A stretch of 64,000 nt of DNA from Thermococcus cleftensis (GCF_000265525.1 NC_018015.1:310001-374000), one strand, 5' to 3'. Shown: positions 12,350 through 20,878, counted from the stretch's first letter. Translations and numbers: made by a program. Notes: a model not told the origin generated them from the letters alone.

Positions 12350-13666
12350 TTACGGTGTGAGCCTCTTCCTGTCCCTCGGGAAGAGTATAACTTCCCTGAT
12401 GTTTGGAAGGTCGAGCATCTGCTTTATCAGCCTCTCAGCGCCGAGGCCGAAGCCCCCGTGCGGCGGCATGCCGTAGCGGAAGGCCTTGAGGTAGAACTCG
12501 AAGTTATCTGGATTGAGCCCCTTCTCCTTTATCTGCTCGACGAGAACATCGTAGCGGTGCTCCCTCTGACCGCCGGAGGTTATCTCAACGCCCCTGTATT
12601 CGAGATCAAAGGCCCTGCAGATTTCTGGCCTATCCTTGTACTTCATTATATAGAACGGCTTTGCCTCGCTCGGGTACCTGTAGAGGAAGTAAAGTGGAGC
12701 GTTCTCGTTCTCCATCATGTACTTCCCGAGGAGCCTTTCCCCTTCGGTGTCTATGTCCTCTCCCCAGGGGATTTCCTTGCCCAAATCGGCGAGAATCTCA
12801 AGTGCCTTGTCATAGCTCAGCCTCGGGAACGGGAGCTTCGGCTCCTCAAGCTCGAAGTTGAGGTTCTCCAGTTCCTTCGCGTTGTGCTCGCGGACGTAGT
12901 TTATAGCGTGGGCCACCAGCCTCTCAAGGAGGCTCATCACCTCTTCCTCGTTCTCGATGAACGCCATCTCCGCATCGACGCTCCAGGCCTCGTTGAGGTG
13001 TCTGGTGGTGTTGTGCTCCTCGGCGCGGAAGATTGGGGCTATCTCGTAGACCCTGTCCAAACCTGAAGCCATCATGATTTGCTTGTAGAGCTGGGGGCTC
13101 TGGGCAAGGAAAGCGTCCTTCTCGAAGTACTTCATGGGGAAGAGCTCGGTTCCGCCCTCGGTGGCAGTCGCTATAATCTTGGGCGTGTGGATTTCGATGA
13201 AGCCGTTCTCGTGGAAGAAATCCCTGATTGCCTTGAAGACGCTTGAGCGTATCTTGAAAATCGCCATCACTTCCGGCCTTCTAACGTCTATGAAGCGGTT
13301 GTCGAGCCTCGTGTCGAGCTCGGCCTTTACCTTGCCGGTAGGGTCAAGGGGGAGCGGGCTCTCGGCCCTGCTGAGGATTTCGAGCCTCTCAGGGAGAATC
13401 TCGAAGCCGAGCTTTGCCTTGGGCGTGAAGTTCACAGTTCCCTCAACCGCCACTACGTCCTCGGCGTTGAGCTTCGGAATGAGCTTGAAGAGCTCCGGCT
13501 CGACCTTCTTCTTGGGGGCGGTTATCTGGACTATGCCTTCCCTGTCCCTGAGCCAGAGGAACTTTATTCCGCCCAAATCCTTGATTTCCCATACCCAGCC
13601 GGCCACCTTAACCTTCTGGCCGTTCAGCTCCTCAGTTATCTCGCTCGAGTAGTGCGTCCGATACAT
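12350..13666 (-). CDS. aspS: aspartyl-tRNA synthetase
   Basis: 438-residue class IIb aminoacyl-tRNA synthetase that charges tRNA-Asp. The N-terminal OB-fold anticodon-binding domain (residues 1-105, [23 protein letters not shown]) precedes the catalytic core. Motif 2 is [22 protein letters not shown] and motif 3 is [10 protein letters not shown]. The length and lack of the bacterial insertion domain match the archaeal type, well studied in T. kodakarensis. ATG 13666 follows GGAGGTAGATGGT. Confidence 0.97.
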   Translation of the reverse strand: MYRTHYSSEITEELNGQKVKVAGWVWEIKDLGGIKFLWLRDREGIVQITAPKKKVEPELFKLIPKLNAEDVVAVEGTVNFTPKAKLGFEILPERLEILSRAESPLPLDPTGKVKAELDTRLDNRFIDVRRPEVMAIFKIRSSVFKAIRDFFHENGFIEIHTPKIIATATEGGTELFPMKYFEKDAFLAQSPQLYKQIMMASGLDRVYEIAPIFRAEEHNTTRHLNEAWSVDAEMAFIENEEEVMSLLERLVAHAINYVREHNAKELENLNFELEEPKLPFPRLSYDKALEILADLGKEIPWGEDIDTEGERLLGKYMMENENAPLYFLYRYPSEAKPFYIMKYKDRPEICRAFDLEYRGVEITSGGQREHRYDVLVEQIKEKGLNPDNFEFYLKAFRYGMPPHGGFGLGAERLIKQMLDLPNIREVILFPRDRKRLTP

Positions 13667-13711
13667 ACCATCTACCTCCGGTTGTGAAACCTGTAGGAGA
13701 GAAAAGGAAGT

Positions 13712-14224
13712 TCAAATAAAGTTTATCTTTACCTCGGATCCGGTTATCTGGGAGAGTATGCTCTCCAGCACCTCAGCCTTCTCCGGGAGCTTCTTCCTGT
13801 CCCTGCCAAGGACGAGAACCTTGTAGTAGGTTCCCCCTCCGGGCTTGTAAACGATGTTCACGCCAAAGACTCCCGCCGGGTAGAGGAGGTCGGTGGCGAG
13901 CTTCTTGATGTCCTCGGTACCTTTGACCTCAACGGCCTCGATAACACGTATCCTCTTTCCAAGCTCCCTCATGAGGGCCTTGATGTTCTTTCCGCCTTTG
14001 CCGATTGTTACGGGGACGTCGCCCTCACCAACAACGATGACTATGAGATCGCCGGCCTCAACGGCCTTCTTGAACTCCATATCAACGTCCCCGATGAGCC
14101 TGTAGAGAAGCCTCGCGACCTTAACGTCCAGTTCGGAGATAATCCCCTCTTGGAGCTTTTTCTCGTCAGCCGGACACAGAATGTCGTCGGTCTTCAAGCA
14201 CACCTCACAGATTGGCGCCTTCAT
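13712..14224 (-). CDS. KH-domain protein with N-terminal zinc-like cysteines
   Basis: 170 residues. The first part has CEVCLKTDDILCPADEKKLQ, three cysteines that could bind a metal. The middle has a KH RNA-binding signature, VPVTIGKGGKNIKALMRELGKRI, and the C-terminus is a second alpha/beta segment. It matches archaeal proteins annotated as KH-domain transcription or translation factors, related to NusA-like proteins; the RNA target is unknown. ATG 14224 has an ideal GAGGAGGTGAGAAG upstream. The gene lies just before aspS in the direction of transcription. Confidence 0.82.
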   Translation of the reverse strand: MKAPICEVCLKTDDILCPADEKKLQEGIISELDVKVARLLYRLIGDVDMEFKKAVEAGDLIVIVVGEGDVPVTIGKGGKNIKALMRELGKRIRVIEAVEVKGTEDIKKLATDLLYPAGVFGVNIVYKPGGGTYYKVLVLGRDRKKLPEKAEVLESILSQITGSEVKINFI

Positions 14225-14325
14225 CTTCTCACCTCCTCGCCTGAGAATGACCTTAAAGGGGCTAACCCTTAATTCTGGAAGTCCTTTAAAAAGGTTATTA
14301 TGGAATTAAAAAGCCGGAAAAGGGT

Positions 14326-14946
14326 TCAGATTTCGCCCTCTATCTCGCGCCTTATCCTCTCAATGAATTCAAGGGTAAAGACGTGTCTCTCCTCGGCAAT
14401 CCTCCTGGCGGTTTCGGTGTACATCAAATCCTTGAGCTTGAAGATCTTCTCCTCGAAGTGCCTTAGAGAGGCCTCTATGTCCCTTCCATTCTCGCCCGAG
14501 TACATAAAAACACGCGCTATTCCGATAGCACCAATCGCGTCAAGCTTGTCGGCGTCGCTCAGGATTTTTGCCTCGAGCGTTTTCGGCTCGGGTCCCCTCG
14601 AAAAGCGATGGGCTTCGATGGCATGGGCGACAGCTTCAACCTTCTCCTCGGGGTAACCTAGGCTCGTCAGGAAACGCCTCGCAATTTTTGCACCCTCAAC
14701 CGCGTGGTCCTCGACCTTCCCCGCGCTCTCCAGGGGCCTCGCTATGTCGTGGAGGAGAGAGGCCAAAGCGAGCACCTCTAAATCGGCCCCCTCCTCCCTG
14801 CCGATGTGGAGGCAGAGGTTGAAGACCCTTTCGGTATGGCTAAAGCCGTGCGTCCCTTCCCTCTCGAAGAAGCCCCTCGCGAACTCCCTCGTCCGTTCTA
14901 TCAATCTGATTGAATCCTCTTCCCTTATGAAGTCTTCCAGCCTCAT
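14326..14946 (-). CDS. HD-domain phosphohydrolase
   Basis: 206 residues of the HD superfamily. Metal ligands are visible as HGFSHTERV (first His), LASLLHDIARPLE (the HD pair, about residues 67-68) and LSDADKLDAIGAIGIAR (distal Asp). The pattern is closest to the YedJ/YpgQ-like group of small HD hydrolases acting on nucleotides or other phosphoesters; the substrate is unknown. Its ATG overlaps the stop of the DUF4392 gene as ATGA. It is the last gene of a five-gene operon that begins with the FtsZ-like gene at 17349. Confidence 0.87.
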   Translation of the reverse strand: MRLEDFIREEDSIRLIERTREFARGFFEREGTHGFSHTERVFNLCLHIGREEGADLEVLALASLLHDIARPLESAGKVEDHAVEGAKIARRFLTSLGYPEEKVEAVAHAIEAHRFSRGPEPKTLEAKILSDADKLDAIGAIGIARVFMYSGENGRDIEASLRHFEEKIFKLKDLMYTETARRIAEERHVFTLEFIERIRREIEGEI

Positions 14947-15761
14947 TCCACCACCTTGAGGGAATCCTTGACGAGCACGTTTAAAAGCTCAACGATGGCA
15001 TCGTGAACGCTCAAGCTTACCCCGTCCACGGAAGGCGTCTGGGTCTTCAGGACACCGTCGATTAACCCGAGCTTCGAGATGGCCTTCACTATCGTCCTCT
15101 CGTCCCAGCCGGGGAGCAGCTCCCTCCCTAACTCAATTGAGGCCTGGGCAACGAGGCCATAGGCGCCCCAGTTGGAAACGGCCGAGAGGATCAGCTCATC
15201 GGTCTCCACGACGCTTGCTATTCTCTCACCATGGGGAACGTGCTTGACGACCAGATCCCTTATCCTGCCCATTCCAGCCTCGTTTCCCCCGTCGCCTATG
15301 CCTATCGTTGGCACCCCAACCTCTCTAGCCTTGAGGATAACACCGTCAAAAGTTTCCCTCGTTATCTCCAGCCCACTCATGGAGTAGTACCTCCCATCGG
15401 CCGCCCTGCCGGGGGTTTCCACCGCGATGACCAGAGAATAGGAGGAAACGTCCGGTTCCCTGACGAATTCCAGTCCAAAGGCATCGAGTGCATTTTCCAC
15501 CTCGGGATAAGTCAGTATCTCCACCCTGCCGCCGAGGGTTTCAACGGCCTTGGCCAGGGCCAGCGTTCCCGGCGGCCCGTCGGTCTCGGCGCGCATGGTG
15601 GGGGGTATGGGGAAGCCCGTGACGATGAGCACTCTATCATAATTGTCCAAAAACATTTTTGCAGAATTATGTAAAAAATTGGGATTCCTCCTGCGGTAGT
15701 CCAGGTACAGGCCCAGAACCCCGCGGTTTCCCACGTCGGTGTTTATGAGGTGGGCTATCAT
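14943..15761 (-). CDS. DUF4392 protein, D-glutamate cyclase-like
   Basis: 272 residues. It resembles the DUF4392 / D-glutamate cyclase C-terminal family: VLIVTGFPIPPTMRAETDGPPGTLALAKAVE at the N-terminus, VETPGRAADGRYYSMSG in the middle, and IGIGDGGNEAGMGRI, a glycine-rich acidic loop likely to be in the active site. Mammalian D-glutamate cyclase turns D-glutamate into 5-oxoproline; whether the archaeal protein does the same is not known. It starts four bases after the stop of the 59-residue protein and its own stop overlaps the HD gene, so it is embedded in the operon. Confidence 0.8.
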   Translation of the reverse strand: MIAHLINTDVGNRGVLGLYLDYRRRNPNFLHNSAKMFLDNYDRVLIVTGFPIPPTMRAETDGPPGTLALAKAVETLGGRVEILTYPEVENALDAFGLEFVREPDVSSYSLVIAVETPGRAADGRYYSMSGLEITRETFDGVILKAREVGVPTIGIGDGGNEAGMGRIRDLVVKHVPHGERIASVVETDELILSAVSNWGAYGLVAQASIELGRELLPGWDERTIVKAISKLGLIDGVLKTQTPSVDGVSLSVHDAIVELLNVLVKDSLKVVE

Positions 15762-15764
15762 GGC

Positions 15765-15944
15765 TCATTCCCCTATCTCGTACACGACCACCTTAACCCT
15801 CTTTCCCTTCACGGCCTCCTTGAGCTTCCACCATAGCTCCGTCGGCTTCTCACTCCTGTGGGTCAGCTCGTGGCCGTTCTCAAGTTTGACCTTCTTCTCC
15901 GAATACTCGACAAAGACGCCCTCCCCACTGAATATCTCCTTCAT
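15765..15944 (-). CDS. small conserved-looking protein, 59 residues
   Basis: A 59-residue frame beginning MKEIFSGEGVFVEYSEKKV and ending VKVVVYEIGE. Several signs support it. Its ATG overlaps the HAD gene stop as ATGA, GGGGG precedes it, its stop lies three bases before the DUF4392 ATG, and leaving it out would leave a 180-base hole in a tight operon. The alternation of hydrophobic and charged residues suggests a small beta-barrel or beta-sheet fold. No family was recognised. Confidence 0.75.
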   Translation of the reverse strand: MKEIFSGEGVFVEYSEKKVKLENGHELTHRSEKPTELWWKLKEAVKGKRVKVVVYEIGE

Positions 15945-16585
15945 TCCAATCCCCCCAGGATTTTTCTAAGCTCGTGAAGGGCCCTAATCTCGTAATCCGC
16001 CATGTTGTAACCGATTTCACCTTCCCGGTTTATCCAGACGGCGGTCATTCCAACGTTCTTGGCACCGTAAACGTCCTGGCTCAGTGAGTCGCCGACCATA
16101 ACCGCCTCACCGGGCTCGACTCCCAGGGCTTCAAGGGAGTAGAGGAAAATTTTAGGTTCGGGCTTTATGGTCCTCACGTCCTCGCGGGTGACGATTACGT
16201 CAAAGTACCCCAAAAGGCCGGTCAGCTCGAGCTTGAGCCTCTGGTACTCTGGCCCGCTCGTGACGGCGCCCAGGAGGTAGCCCTCTTTTTTGAGCCACTC
16301 GAGGGTCGGCACCGTGTCGGGATAAACCTTGAGCCTGTGGGGGTATCTTTTTAGGAGCTCTTCGTAGCGTAGGTCGAGGTCGAAGAGCCTGAAGAAGAAG
16401 TTCCAGTCGTGCCAGTCGTAGGTGTCCCTCCTTTCGAATATCTCGGCCAGAAAGCGCTCCCTTGCCTCGTCCTTGCTGATTCCAAGCTTTTTCGAGAGCC
16501 TGTCGTAGACCTGCGGGAGGAAGAGCTGGATAAGAGGCATCTCTGTCAATATCGTCCCATCGATGTCGAAGAGAACCGCCTTCAT
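15941..16585 (-). CDS. HAD-superfamily hydrolase
   Basis: 214 residues. It has HAD motif I VLFDIDGTIL at the N-terminus, motif II VTSGPE, the Lys of motif III in KPEPKIF, and motif IV VMVGDSLSQDVYGAKN. A helical C1-type cap lies between residues 15 and 90. It belongs to the small archaeal HAD group that includes phosphatases of sugars and nucleotides; the substrate cannot be deduced. ATG 16585 is preceded by GGTGAT. It is the second gene of the operon, overlapping neither stop nor start of the FtsZ-like gene but separated by only eight bases. Confidence 0.87.
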   Translation of the reverse strand: MKAVLFDIDGTILTEMPLIQLFLPQVYDRLSKKLGISKDEARERFLAEIFERRDTYDWHDWNFFFRLFDLDLRYEELLKRYPHRLKVYPDTVPTLEWLKKEGYLLGAVTSGPEYQRLKLELTGLLGYFDVIVTREDVRTIKPEPKIFLYSLEALGVEPGEAVMVGDSLSQDVYGAKNVGMTAVWINREGEIGYNMADYEIRALHELRKILGGLE

Positions 16586-16593
16586 TCTATCAC

Positions 16594-17349
16594 CTACCAC
16601 TTCTTAACCAGCAGTGCCAGTATCTCGACCCTGCCGTTTAAACTTTCGTCCGTTATGACGCCCCATATTATGTCCTTCTCCGACAGTACCTCCTGAAAGT
16701 TCCGCAGTATGCTGTGGGCGCCCCTCAGTGGAAAGTCGCTCCCGACCAGGATTCCAATCAGGCCCCTCTCCCATATCCCCCAGTGCCAGGTGAAATCCAC
16801 CTCGCGGAGGAGGCGAAGTATGCCCACGTTGCCCCCTCGGATCATGTTGAAGAGGTCCGCATAGTCGATGTTCACGAGCATCTGCGTTTCCAGGTAGTAG
16901 TAGAGACGGGAGAACATCTCGGCTATGTTGGCAGAGGCTCTCTCAAAAGCTTTTACCAGGGAAACGTTTTCATCGGAGAAGAAGTCCCAGAGGGAGTCGT
17001 AGAAGACCGTTTCAAATTCCCGTGCCCAGGAGGGTTTTTTCTCCTCAACAAGTTCCTTGCGGGGAGTGAGGACGTAGGCCAGCTTTATGGTATCCCCCGG
17101 GGCACTCTCGGTTATGATTTCCCTGAGCTCGTGGTTGATGTCCTTGTCCTCGAACACGAGCCAGAGAAACGTGTCCCTTGGGAGCCTGGAAAAGAAGTTC
17201 CTCAGCCGATCCTCGTAACTATTGGAGTTCGGAAGGAGATAGTATGCTGGATTGACGGTTACCTTGACTATCCCGTCGGCAGTGATGCTGTTTACAATCC
17301 TCGCTCCGGTTCCCCCGATTCCGACGAAGACGTGGGTAAAAGACTGCAT
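16594..17349 (-). CDS. divergent FtsZ/tubulin-superfamily protein lacking the GTP signature
   Basis: 251 residues. By eye it aligns with the genuine FtsZ at 54196-55314. Residues 10-22 (GIGGTGARIVNSI) match the T1 loop [13 protein letters not shown]. Residues 158-171 (MLVNIDYADLFNMI) match the T7 loop [14 protein letters not shown] and keep the NxDxxD residues (N160, D162, D165). Residues 226-248 (from KDIIWGVITDESLNG) match the last strand region of FtsZ ([13 protein letters not shown]). In the place of the T4 signature GGGTGTG there is FEDKDINHEL, so the normal phosphate-binding loop is missing. It is also about 120 residues shorter than FtsZ. A structural or regulatory role on cell-division filaments is inference. 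It is first of five operon genes. Confidence 0.75.
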   Translation of the reverse strand: MQSFTHVFVGIGGTGARIVNSITADGIVKVTVNPAYYLLPNSNSYEDRLRNFFSRLPRDTFLWLVFEDKDINHELREIITESAPGDTIKLAYVLTPRKELVEEKKPSWAREFETVFYDSLWDFFSDENVSLVKAFERASANIAEMFSRLYYYLETQMLVNIDYADLFNMIRGGNVGILRLLREVDFTWHWGIWERGLIGILVGSDFPLRGAHSILRNFQEVLSEKDIIWGVITDESLNGRVEILALLVKKW

Positions 17350-17400
17350 GACGACCCCTAAAAGGAAAATATGGGGGGCCGTTCATATCCTTTTCGGTGC

Positions 17401-18621
17401 TCACTCAAGGGTGGCGTGCTTCCGTTTCATGTCCTTCTCGGTCTTCTGGAAGGTCGCCATGAGGAGCGCTATGACGCCGTCGAGGAATATCATCGTCGAG
17501 TCCTCGAAGAGGGTTCCCATCGGCGCTATCCACTTGTACTTCGTGAGCATCTGCCTCGCTATGTAGTCGGTTGGTATGTCGGTCTTGGCCCTTCCGGGTA
17601 TCTCAACGACGACATCAGCGAGCCTTCCAAGGGTCGAGCTGGCGTAGGAGGTTATCGCAACAACCTTGCCTCCCTGCTTCTTGGCTATCTCCGCGGCATC
17701 GACGATGCTGTTGGTCTCGCCGGAACCGCTGATGGCTATGAGGAGATCTCCTGGTTCAAACGCAGGTGTTATGGTCTCACCGACGACGTAAACGTTGAAG
17801 TCGAGGTGCATGAGCCTCATCGCGAAGGCCTTGCCGACGAGGCCGCTCCTGCCGGCGCCGTAGATGAATATCTTGTTGGCCCCTATCATGGCGTCGATGA
17901 AGCCGCGAACCTGATCAAGCTTCAGCTCTCCCGCGACGTTGTTGATGTGGTCGAGTATGTCGGTCATGGCCTTTCTTATGGTCATCATGTACTCGCCCCA
18001 GAAGAGGTCTATTATCTTCCTGGTGACTTCCTCCGGATCCTTGGCCTTGGTTATCGCGCCGCCGACGATTATTATGGTGGCGCCAAGCTCGACGACCTTG
18101 GGTATGGTATCAAGGTTTAAACCACCGGCCACCGCAACGGGAACGCTCACAGCCTTGACGACCTTTTCCAGGTCCTCCAGCGGGCTCTTGCCCTGAACCT
18201 GCTCGTCTATGCCCGTGTGGACGAGTATGTAGTGGACGCCCATCTTCTCGAGTTCCTTGGCGCGCTTAACCTTGTCCTTGACACCGATTAGATCGACCAT
18301 GACCCTGATTCCATACCTCCTGGCGACCTCGACCGCGTCCTTTATGGTCTTGTCGTCCGCGACGCCGAGGATAGAAACAACATCGGCACCGTGCCTGGCC
18401 GCCATCTCGACCTCCAGAGCGCCGGTGTCCATGGTCTTGAGGTCGGCGACGATTTTCCTGTCCGGAAAGCGCCTCTTGAGAAGCTCGACAGCGCGCATGC
18501 CTTCTTTCTTTATGAGCGGGGTCCCAACCTCTAGCCAGTGAGCGCCGCCCTTCGCAGCCTTCTCGGCTATAGAAATGGCCTGCTCAATATCAGTGAGATC
18601 CAGGGCAACCTGGAGTATCAT
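17401..18621 (-). CDS. bifunctional hexulose-6-phosphate synthase / 6-phospho-3-hexuloisomerase
   Basis: 406-residue fusion. Residues 1-210 are the synthase, an OMP-decarboxylase-like barrel with VALDLTD and VADLKTMDTG. Residues 225-406 are the isomerase, a SIS domain with IYGAGRSGLVGKAFAMRL and AISGSGETNSI. In T. kodakarensis the fused enzyme runs the ribulose monophosphate pathway in reverse, making ribulose 5-phosphate from fructose 6-phosphate with release of formaldehyde, in place of the missing oxidative pentose phosphate pathway. ATG 18621 follows GGAGGCGAGGAG. The frame is open for 40 more codons upstream, but that part runs into the promoter. Confidence 0.96.
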   Translation of the reverse strand: MILQVALDLTDIEQAISIAEKAAKGGAHWLEVGTPLIKKEGMRAVELLKRRFPDRKIVADLKTMDTGALEVEMAARHGADVVSILGVADDKTIKDAVEVARRYGIRVMVDLIGVKDKVKRAKELEKMGVHYILVHTGIDEQVQGKSPLEDLEKVVKAVSVPVAVAGGLNLDTIPKVVELGATIIIVGGAITKAKDPEEVTRKIIDLFWGEYMMTIRKAMTDILDHINNVAGELKLDQVRGFIDAMIGANKIFIYGAGRSGLVGKAFAMRLMHLDFNVYVVGETITPAFEPGDLLIAISGSGETNSIVDAAEIAKKQGGKVVAITSYASSTLGRLADVVVEIPGRAKTDIPTDYIARQMLTKYKWIAPMGTLFEDSTMIFLDGVIALLMATFQKTEKDMKRKHATLE

Positions 18622-18663
18622 CTCCTCGCCTCCGAAGAGTTTTCGATTTAAGCTTGCGATGCT

Positions 18664-18729
18664 ACTTTTTAAACTTTGGCATTGCAAATTAACATTTAGA
18701 TGTCCAAGAGCTCGGCCAAACTTTAAAAG
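18664..18729. promoter_or_regulatory. divergent promoters of HPS-PHI and the arginase-like gene
   Basis: The minus-strand box AGTTTAAAAA (18666-18675) lies about 50 bases before the HPS-PHI start. The plus-strand box CTTTAAAAG (18721-18729) lies about 35 bases before the arginase-like start at 18760. The two promoters are back to back. Confidence 0.6.
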
Positions 18730-18759
18730 CACGAGACCCAACAGGGGGCGGTGGAATCA

Positions 18760-19482
18760 ATGGTAACGTTCATTCCCTTCGGAGAAAAACCCAACAGGGA
18801 CGGGGTTCTGTACGTTCTCCAGCTCCTCAAGCGCAACAAGCTCATCGACGACTACATGATAGTGGAATCAAGCAGGGTCGAGCTTTTGGCCGAGAGGATT
18901 CCCCAGGATAGGGCGTACATAATAGGGGAGCACCTTGCCACGTACGGGATAGCTGAAAAGCTCAGGCCCCAATCTCTCATCAGCGTCGATGCCCACACTG
19001 ACCTTATGCACGACTACCTTGACCACGGCTCGTGGCTCGCCTACGCCCTGGAAGAGCGCCTCGTGAACAGGGCCGTCGTTCTGGCCCCGGTTCTGATGAT
19101 ACCCACAACCGAGAGGACCCAGCTGTGGACGAGAAGGGTCAAAATATTCCCGGCTCTGCTGAGGAGCAGGAGGGTAAGGGGAAAGTGGAGGGCCTACAGG
19201 AACCTCCAGACCAACGACCTCTTGGAGATACTTGACGAAACCAAGAAGTACCTCGGTGATGAGGTTTACCTCACCGTGGACATGGACGTCTTAAGACCGG
19301 AGTACAAGATAGCCCGCTTCCAGCACGGCGAGCTGACCCTAGAAGAGCTCCTGGAGCTTTTGGAGGGAATCAAGGAGAACTTCAGGATAAAGGCCTTTGA
19401 CATTGCCGAGGTCTCGGACAGAATAAGACGCTCGAGACTCGGAAAGAAGGCGTTCGTCGAAGTGTTCCAGCTCCTGGGAGGG
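18760..19482 (+). CDS. arginase/agmatinase-fold protein, divergent
   Basis: 240-241 residues. All six expected metal ligands of the ureohydrolase fold can be placed: H58 in IIGEHLA, D77, H79 and D81 in SVDAHTDL, and D174 and D176 in TVDMDVL. However, the usual GGDHS is replaced by IGEHL and the DP that normally follows the last motif is absent. It is also shorter than typical agmatinases (about 290). It may therefore act on another substrate. ATG 18760 is chosen over an upstream GTG because GCGGTGG precedes it. The zinc-ribbon gene follows closely. Confidence 0.8.
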
Positions 19483-19488
19483 TGAGAG

Positions 19489-19815
19489 ATGACGAAGGGT
19501 CCCACGGAGGAGGAGATAAGGAAGATAATAATGCCCCTCATGCTCTCCGGCGCTAAGATGCTTGACAGGCACTGCCCCAAGTGTGGCTCCCCGCTCTTCG
19601 AGAAGGACGGGAAGGTTTTCTGCCCCGTCTGCGAGCACAGGAAGAAGCAGAGACAGGCTGAGCTGAAGGGCGTCGAGGAGAGGCTGATGGAAAAGCTAAA
19701 CGAGCTCGCCAACTCCCTCCCGGAGGACATCGAGGAGCTTGAGAAACACTTAAGGGTCATGGAACTCATAATAAATCTGTTAGAAAGGTACAAAGTCCTG
19801 GAGGGAGGGGAATGA
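19489..19815 (+). CDS. SSSCA1 / autoantigen p27-like zinc-ribbon protein (UPF0148)
   Basis: 108 residues. The first half has a zinc ribbon CPKCGSPLFEKDGKVFCPVC (two CxxC pairs near residues 28-47) of the Sjogren's syndrome/scleroderma autoantigen 1 family. The second half is a coiled-coil of Glu/Leu-rich helices. Archaeal members are often encoded near transcription or translation genes, and their function is not known. GGTGAGAG precedes the ATG. Its stop overlaps the ATG of the next gene. Confidence 0.88.
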   Translation: MTKGPTEEEIRKIIMPLMLSGAKMLDRHCPKCGSPLFEKDGKVFCPVCEHRKKQRQAELKGVEERLMEKLNELANSLPEDIEELEKHLRVMELIINLLERYKVLEGGE

Positions 19816-20024
19816 AGAACGTGAAGGTTCTCAAGGCCCTTGAGAGCGGCCCGAAGACCGTCGAGGAGATAGCGGAGGAAACCGGGATCAGACCGATGGA
19901 AGTGAGGCGTTATTTACTCCGCTTCGCCGAGAGCGGGAAGGCCGAGGCCTTTGAAAGGGACGGGAAGCTTTACTGGAAGCTGAAGGAGAAGGACGAGCTT
20001 GAGGAAGAGTTCAAGTACGTCTGA
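19812..20024 (+). CDS. small winged-helix DNA-binding protein
   Basis: 70 residues: VLKALESGPKTVEEIAEETGIRPMEVRRYLLRFAESGKAEAFERDGKLYWKL, a compact winged helix-turn-helix with the wing at GKLYW. It has no ligand-binding domain. Its ATGA overlap with the SSSCA1-type gene suggests translational coupling. The target is unknown. A converging pair of ends with trmBL2 follows. Confidence 0.85.
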   Translation: MKNVKVLKALESGPKTVEEIAEETGIRPMEVRRYLLRFAESGKAEAFERDGKLYWKLKEKDELEEEFKYV

Positions 20025-20083
20025 CTTTTCTTTCCATTATAATTGCAGAAAAGAGCAACACAAACGAAAGGGGAGAAAAGGAA

Positions 20084-20878
20084 TCAGGCCTTCTTGGCCT
20101 TCTCCCAGTACTCGTTGAACTTGCCCTCGAAGAGGGCCTTGACGCGGAAGTCCTTGATCCAGATCTGGGTCTCGTAGTTGAAGTACCTCGCCGCCATGTC
20201 CTCGAGGGCGAAGAAGACCTCGTCGTCGCAGATGAGCATCGGGAGCTCGAGCTTGTCGATGACCTTGAGCTCGAGCTTGCCGGCCTTGTAGTAGTCCATT
20301 ATCTTTGAGGTGCCGAGCCTGTGGAAGACGTTCTCGGTGACTATTATCTTGGCCTTGGCGCCGTTGTCAATGGCCTTGATGATGTCGCTCTCAAGGTTGA
20401 TGGCTATGTAACCGTCGTCAGCCAGGAGGATCTGCTCCTTGACCTCCTCGAACATCTCCTTGGTCTTGAGGGTGGCGTTCCTTATGCCCCTCACGACCCA
20501 GACCTTCTCGACACCGTACTTCGGAATCTCGGTTTCAATGAGCGGGCTCATGAGCTCGAGGAGCTCCTCCTTCGCCTTCTTCTTGGCCTCAAGCTCCTCG
20601 GCAACGCGCTCCTGCCACTCCTCGATGAACTTCTCGAGGATGTTCTGCGGGTGAACGGGCCTGTACTTGTTCACCTTGCCCGGCTGGCTGATGGCGAAGC
20701 CCTTCTTCTCGAGGCTCCTGAGAACGTCGTAGGTCCTTGGAGCCGGGACCTCCGAAACGCTGGCCAGCTCGGCCGGGGTGAGGACGCCAAAACCGACTAA
20801 TGCCACGTACGCCCTGGCCTCGTAGAGGTTCAACTCAAAGTGCTCCTGAAGGAGCTCAACCATCCTGTCCTTAACCAT
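20084..20878 (-). CDS. trmBL2: TrmB-like protein 2, abundant chromatin/DNA-binding protein
   Basis: 264 residues. The N-terminal winged helix (residues 5-80, YEARAYVALVGFGVLTPAELASVSEVPAPRTYDVLRSL) is typical of the TrmB family. It is followed by a helical region and an alpha/beta C-terminal domain (GVEKVWVVRGIRNATLKT...). Length and neighbourhood (next to reverse gyrase) match TrmBL2 of T. kodakarensis, a protein that coats DNA as thick filaments and represses many genes. It lacks the sugar-binding C-terminus that true TrmB uses. ATG 20878 follows GGTGGTGGTAAAG. Two inverted repeats lie upstream of its TATA box. Confidence 0.9.
   Translation of the reverse strand: MVKDRMVELLQEHFELNLYEARAYVALVGFGVLTPAELASVSEVPAPRTYDVLRSLEKKGFAISQPGKVNKYRPVHPQNILEKFIEEWQERVAEELEAKKKAKEELLELMSPLIETEIPKYGVEKVWVVRGIRNATLKTKEMFEEVKEQILLADDGYIAINLESDIIKAIDNGAKAKIIVTENVFHRLGTSKIMDYYKAGKLELKVIDKLELPMLICDDEVFFALEDMAARYFNYETQIWIKDFRVKALFEGKFNEYWEKAKKA

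Noticed and set aside
16594-17349. reading the FtsZ-like protein as an ordinary NAD-binding Rossmann protein
   Set aside because: GIGGTG alone would allow it, but the T7-like NxDxxD block and the C-terminal block also match FtsZ in order and spacing.
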